From: Lutibacillus sp052034115 | GTDB lineage: Bacteria > Actinomycetota > Actinomycetes > Actinomycetales > Dermatophilaceae | DNA length: 23,047 nucleotides | Assembly: GCA_052034115.1 (NCBI GenBank) | Contig: JBPOIZ010000075.1 | Coordinates: 1-23,047 of the forward strand | Direction: 5' to 3' | Shown: piece by piece, positions 21,438-23,047 of the stretch | Numbering within the stretch: position 1 is the stretch's first letter | Layout of the letters: each line of letters begins with the position of its first letter | Position numbers and translations under genes: made by a program | The notes under the pieces: generated by a model | The model's database searches: none | Told to the model about the DNA's origin: nothing | Seen by the model: only the letters and a program-made list of their open reading frames with translations

Positions 21438-22565
21438 ATGAGGACGACGCGGTTGCGGGTCAGTCTGCGGGGGGTGGCGCCGCCGGTGGTGCGGGTGCTC
21501 GACGTCCCACGCGATGTCACCCTCCCAGAGCTGCACGACCTACTGCAGGTCGGCATCGGGTGGACCGACAGCCACCTGCATCAGTTCGAGGCCGGTCAGA
21601 TCCGCTACGGCATACCTCACCCCGACTTCGACGGTGACCTGGACTCGCGCGATGAGCGGACCGCCACCGTGCGGGATCTGCCGGTGCGTTTCCGCTACCT
21701 GTATGACTTCGGCGACGGGTGGGAACACGACATCGACAACCTCGGCTCCGGCGGTCCCGAACCGGGCTGCGTCGACGGGCAGGGCCCCTGCCCACCGGAG
21801 GACTGCGGCGGACCTGGAGGTTATGCGGACTTCCGGGAGGCGATCGGCGACCCCAGCCACCCCGAGCACGACCACCTTCGCTCCTGGGCGGGCCGGTGGT
21901 CCGACGCCTTCGACCGCGAGAGCGCCGACGCGCTGGTCCGTGCCACCGTCGGGCAAGTCCCCGGGAGCGTCCGACTTCTGCTGACGCTGCTCGACGGCGG
22001 GGTGCGGCTCACCCCCGGTGGCCGACTCCCTCGGAATGTGGTGCGAGCGGTGCAAGCCCAACGCCCTGGCTGGGCCTACCGAGATCGGCCCGCCAACATC
22101 GAGGAGGATCTGGCGGCGCTGGCGGCGCTGCACGACCTGCTGCGCGGCGCGGGGCTGGTCCGGCTCGCCCGTGGGGTCCTGACCCCGACCAAGGCCGCAG
22201 CTGACGACCGCCAGATCGTGCGCCGTCTCCGCCAGGTGCTCGAGCCGAACAGCTTCCACGAGGTGCTCATCTCAGTCACCATCGCCCGGCTTGCCGCCGC
22301 CGGTCCGGCCACCAGCGCCGACCTCGCCGAGACGGCAATGCCGTGGCTGGATCGATGGGCCATCGACGGTCGCCCCGTCACCGCCGAGGACCTGCGCCGG
22401 CAGCTCCGGCGGTATGCCGCCACGATGGCGGCGCTGGACCTGGCCGTTCCGGCCCCCAGGGTCCGCGATGACATCTGGCACCCTGGACTCTCGGCCACGA
22501 CCTTGCTACCCCGTGCCACCGCCCTGGCGCACCACTTCGGGCATGGGGCCGATACGGGCACCTGA
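21438..22565 (+). CDS. Plasmid pRiA4b ORF-3 family protein with C-terminal extension
   Basis: A 375-residue protein. Residues 1-170 are a clear pRiA4b ORF-3 (IS1096 passenger TnpR-like) domain: ELHDLLQVGIGWTDSHLHQF (31-50), RYLYDFGDGWEHDI (86-99), CVDGQGPCPPEDCGGPGGY (111-129) with Cys111, Cys118 and Cys123 as possible metal ligands, and DPSHPEH (138-144). The domain's biochemical role is not established, and no transposase is nearby. Residues 175-375 are a helical extension that I cannot assign. ATG 21438 begins the family-typical first strand. It lies 51 bp after the TPR-like gene, suggesting a functional pair, but has its own leaderless-type promoter. Confidence 0.88.
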   Translation: MRTTRLRVSLRGVAPPVVRVLDVPRDVTLPELHDLLQVGIGWTDSHLHQFEAGQIRYGIPHPDFDGDLDSRDERTATVRDLPVRFRYLYDFGDGWEHDIDNLGSGGPEPGCVDGQGPCPPEDCGGPGGYADFREAIGDPSHPEHDHLRSWAGRWSDAFDRESADALVRATVGQVPGSVRLLLTLLDGGVRLTPGGRLPRNVVRAVQAQRPGWAYRDRPANIEEDLAALAALHDLLRGAGLVRLARGVLTPTKAAADDRQIVRRLRQVLEPNSFHEVLISVTIARLAAAGPATSADLAETAMPWLDRWAIDGRPVTAEDLRRQLRRYAATMAALDLAVPAPRVRDDIWHPGLSATTLLPRATALAHHFGHGADTGT

Positions 22566-22866
22566 CACCGCCTCTGTGCCTTGAGACGCTCGGAGGCCCG
22601 GGCTCTTCGTCTTCGACCCTCGCGCGCGGCGGCGTTCGACGGGGGCCGTCGGGGTCGGTGTGACGGCTACGCCGCGTCGCTCGCCTCGCCGCCGGTGGAG
22701 CCAGCCCCGGCGTGTGTCCCGTCCACGGCGGCGAGGGCGGCGCGCGCCGCTCAGAGACGTGCGGGCTTGCAGGAGCAGCCGGTTCAAAGAGGTCTGGAGC
22801 TTATCCGCGACGCGGTCGATGTGCTCGGCGTTGGTTCGGATCGTCCCGGCGCGCTTCCGGATGCCG
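22566..22866. other. Gene-free interval
   Basis: No convincing gene. On the minus strand about 22750-22860 reads RTNAEHIDRVADKLQTSLNR, which looks protein-like and helical but has no recognisable family and runs into Arg-rich low complexity. It could be a gene remnant or chance. Open frames on the plus strand are low complexity. Confidence 0.4.
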
Positions 22867-23047
22867 CTAGCGCAGCAGCCGGTCGAGGTCGAGGATGACT
22901 GCGGTCTCGTTGTCGACGACCTCGCCGGTCAGGCGGCCGCCGAGGCCGAGGTAGAAGTCGCGGGGACCGCCCGCCCCTTCGACAAAGGTGGCCCACATCT
23001 GGGCGCTGCCGGCGTTCGTCAACTCCTGGGCCAGGGCCTTCAGCGCC
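22867..23047 (-). CDS. GNAT-family acetyltransferase, C-terminal part
   Basis: The last 59 codons of a minus-strand gene whose start lies beyond the window; the stop TAG is at 22867-22869. The peptide contains FVEGAGGPRDFYLGLGGRLTGEVVD, the acceptor-side end of GNAT N-acetyltransferases, where FYxxLGFxxTGE is typical. Gly replaces the usual Phe after LG. The substrate cannot be told. Without the acetyl-CoA loop, which would lie upstream, function is inferred only from this C-terminal motif. Confidence 0.7.
   Translation of the reverse strand, partial: ALKALAQELTNAGSAQMWATFVEGAGGPRDFYLGLGGRLTGEVVDNETAVILDLDRLLR

Larger units (their letters stand above)
520..22419. repeat. Dispersed octamer GTATGNCG, 34 copies
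   Basis: Plus-strand copies start at 520, 2614, 3864, 3995, 5024, 5462, 7012, 8183, 9636, 11449, 11864, 13946, 14307, 16669, 18052, 18709, 21025 and 22412. Complementary copies (CGNCATAC) start at 2574, 2751, 4910, 5257, 5619, 8593, 10287, 12269, 13688, 15983, 17571, 17838, 18697, 20053, 21315 and 21608. N takes any base. A few more sites match only GTATGNC (for example 7272, 18124, 19967, 21229). Copies occur inside most genes and in gaps. The interval listed spans the first to the last copy. Confidence 0.85.

Noticed and set aside
520..22419. The GTATGNCG motif as a polar replication signal (Chi or KOPS-like)
   Set aside because: The copies are split 18 to 16 between strands within 22 kb, with no orientation bias.
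1..23047. A prophage, insertion sequence or integrated plasmid, prompted by two tRNA genes and the pRiA4b/IS1096-type name
   Set aside because: I found no integrase, transposase, terminal inverted repeats or duplicated tRNA 3' ends. Codon use is even along the window.

Overview
The window reads as chromosomal DNA from a high-GC Gram-positive actinobacterium. The evidence is codon choice (G/C at nearly every third position), GTG starts, leaderless-type promoters, an LCP cell-wall protein, a GTP-dependent PEP carboxykinase, a FolP2-type dihydropteroate synthase homologue and OmpR-type two-component pairs. A member of the Micrococcales, perhaps near Intrasporangiaceae, is my guess; nothing here proves it. 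I see no phage, insertion sequence or CRISPR array, and most genes are recognisable housekeeping or envelope functions.

Layout. Bases 1-233 are C-rich low-complexity sequence and a 16-bp tandem repeat. From 234 to 4915 four minus-strand genes lie in order of transcription: a Methyltransf_32-like methyltransferase, a saccharopine-dehydrogenase-like/trans-acting enoyl reductase-like oxidoreductase (overlapping by 14 bp), then an OmpR response regulator and its histidine kinase (overlapping by 4 bp). Divergent from these, a FolP2-like gene starts at 4950 from an apparently leaderless promoter. A cold-shock protein gene (6132-6335) follows with a structured leader and a strong hairpin terminator. 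A LytR-CpsA-Psr protein (6502-7998, minus) and tRNA-Ser(GCU) come next, then about 500 bp of gene-free repetitive DNA.

From 8851 to 14445 the minus strand carries an apparent envelope-glycosylation cluster: MarR regulator, response regulator, histidine kinase, a YkcB-like GT-C glycosyltransferase with an 11-unit LPGGGQ linker, and a GtrA-like membrane protein. The MarR gene is divergent from an MmpL-family exporter (14517-16592), with a TTGA/TCAA palindrome between them. pckG (16678-18489, minus) converges on mmpL across a perfect 17-bp hairpin. A gene-free stretch leads to tRNA-Arg(ACG). After another gap come two co-oriented poorly understood genes: a helical-repeat protein and a pRiA4b ORF-3 family protein with its own leaderless-type promoter. 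The window ends in the 3' part of a GNAT acetyltransferase gene on the minus strand.

The most striking signal is not a gene. The octamer GTATGNCG (or its complement CGNCATAC) occurs 34 times by my count, 18 on plus and 16 on minus, against roughly 2 expected from base composition. It falls in unrelated genes, in all codon phases and in intergenic DNA, and it brings in codons that are otherwise rare here (ATA, GCA, ACA, TCA, TAT). It looks like a genome-wide dispersed DNA motif, for example uptake-like, a modification target or a protein-binding site, and is the best candidate for something undescribed. A second theme is short tandem duplications at gene ends (at 1441, 2371 and 8778).
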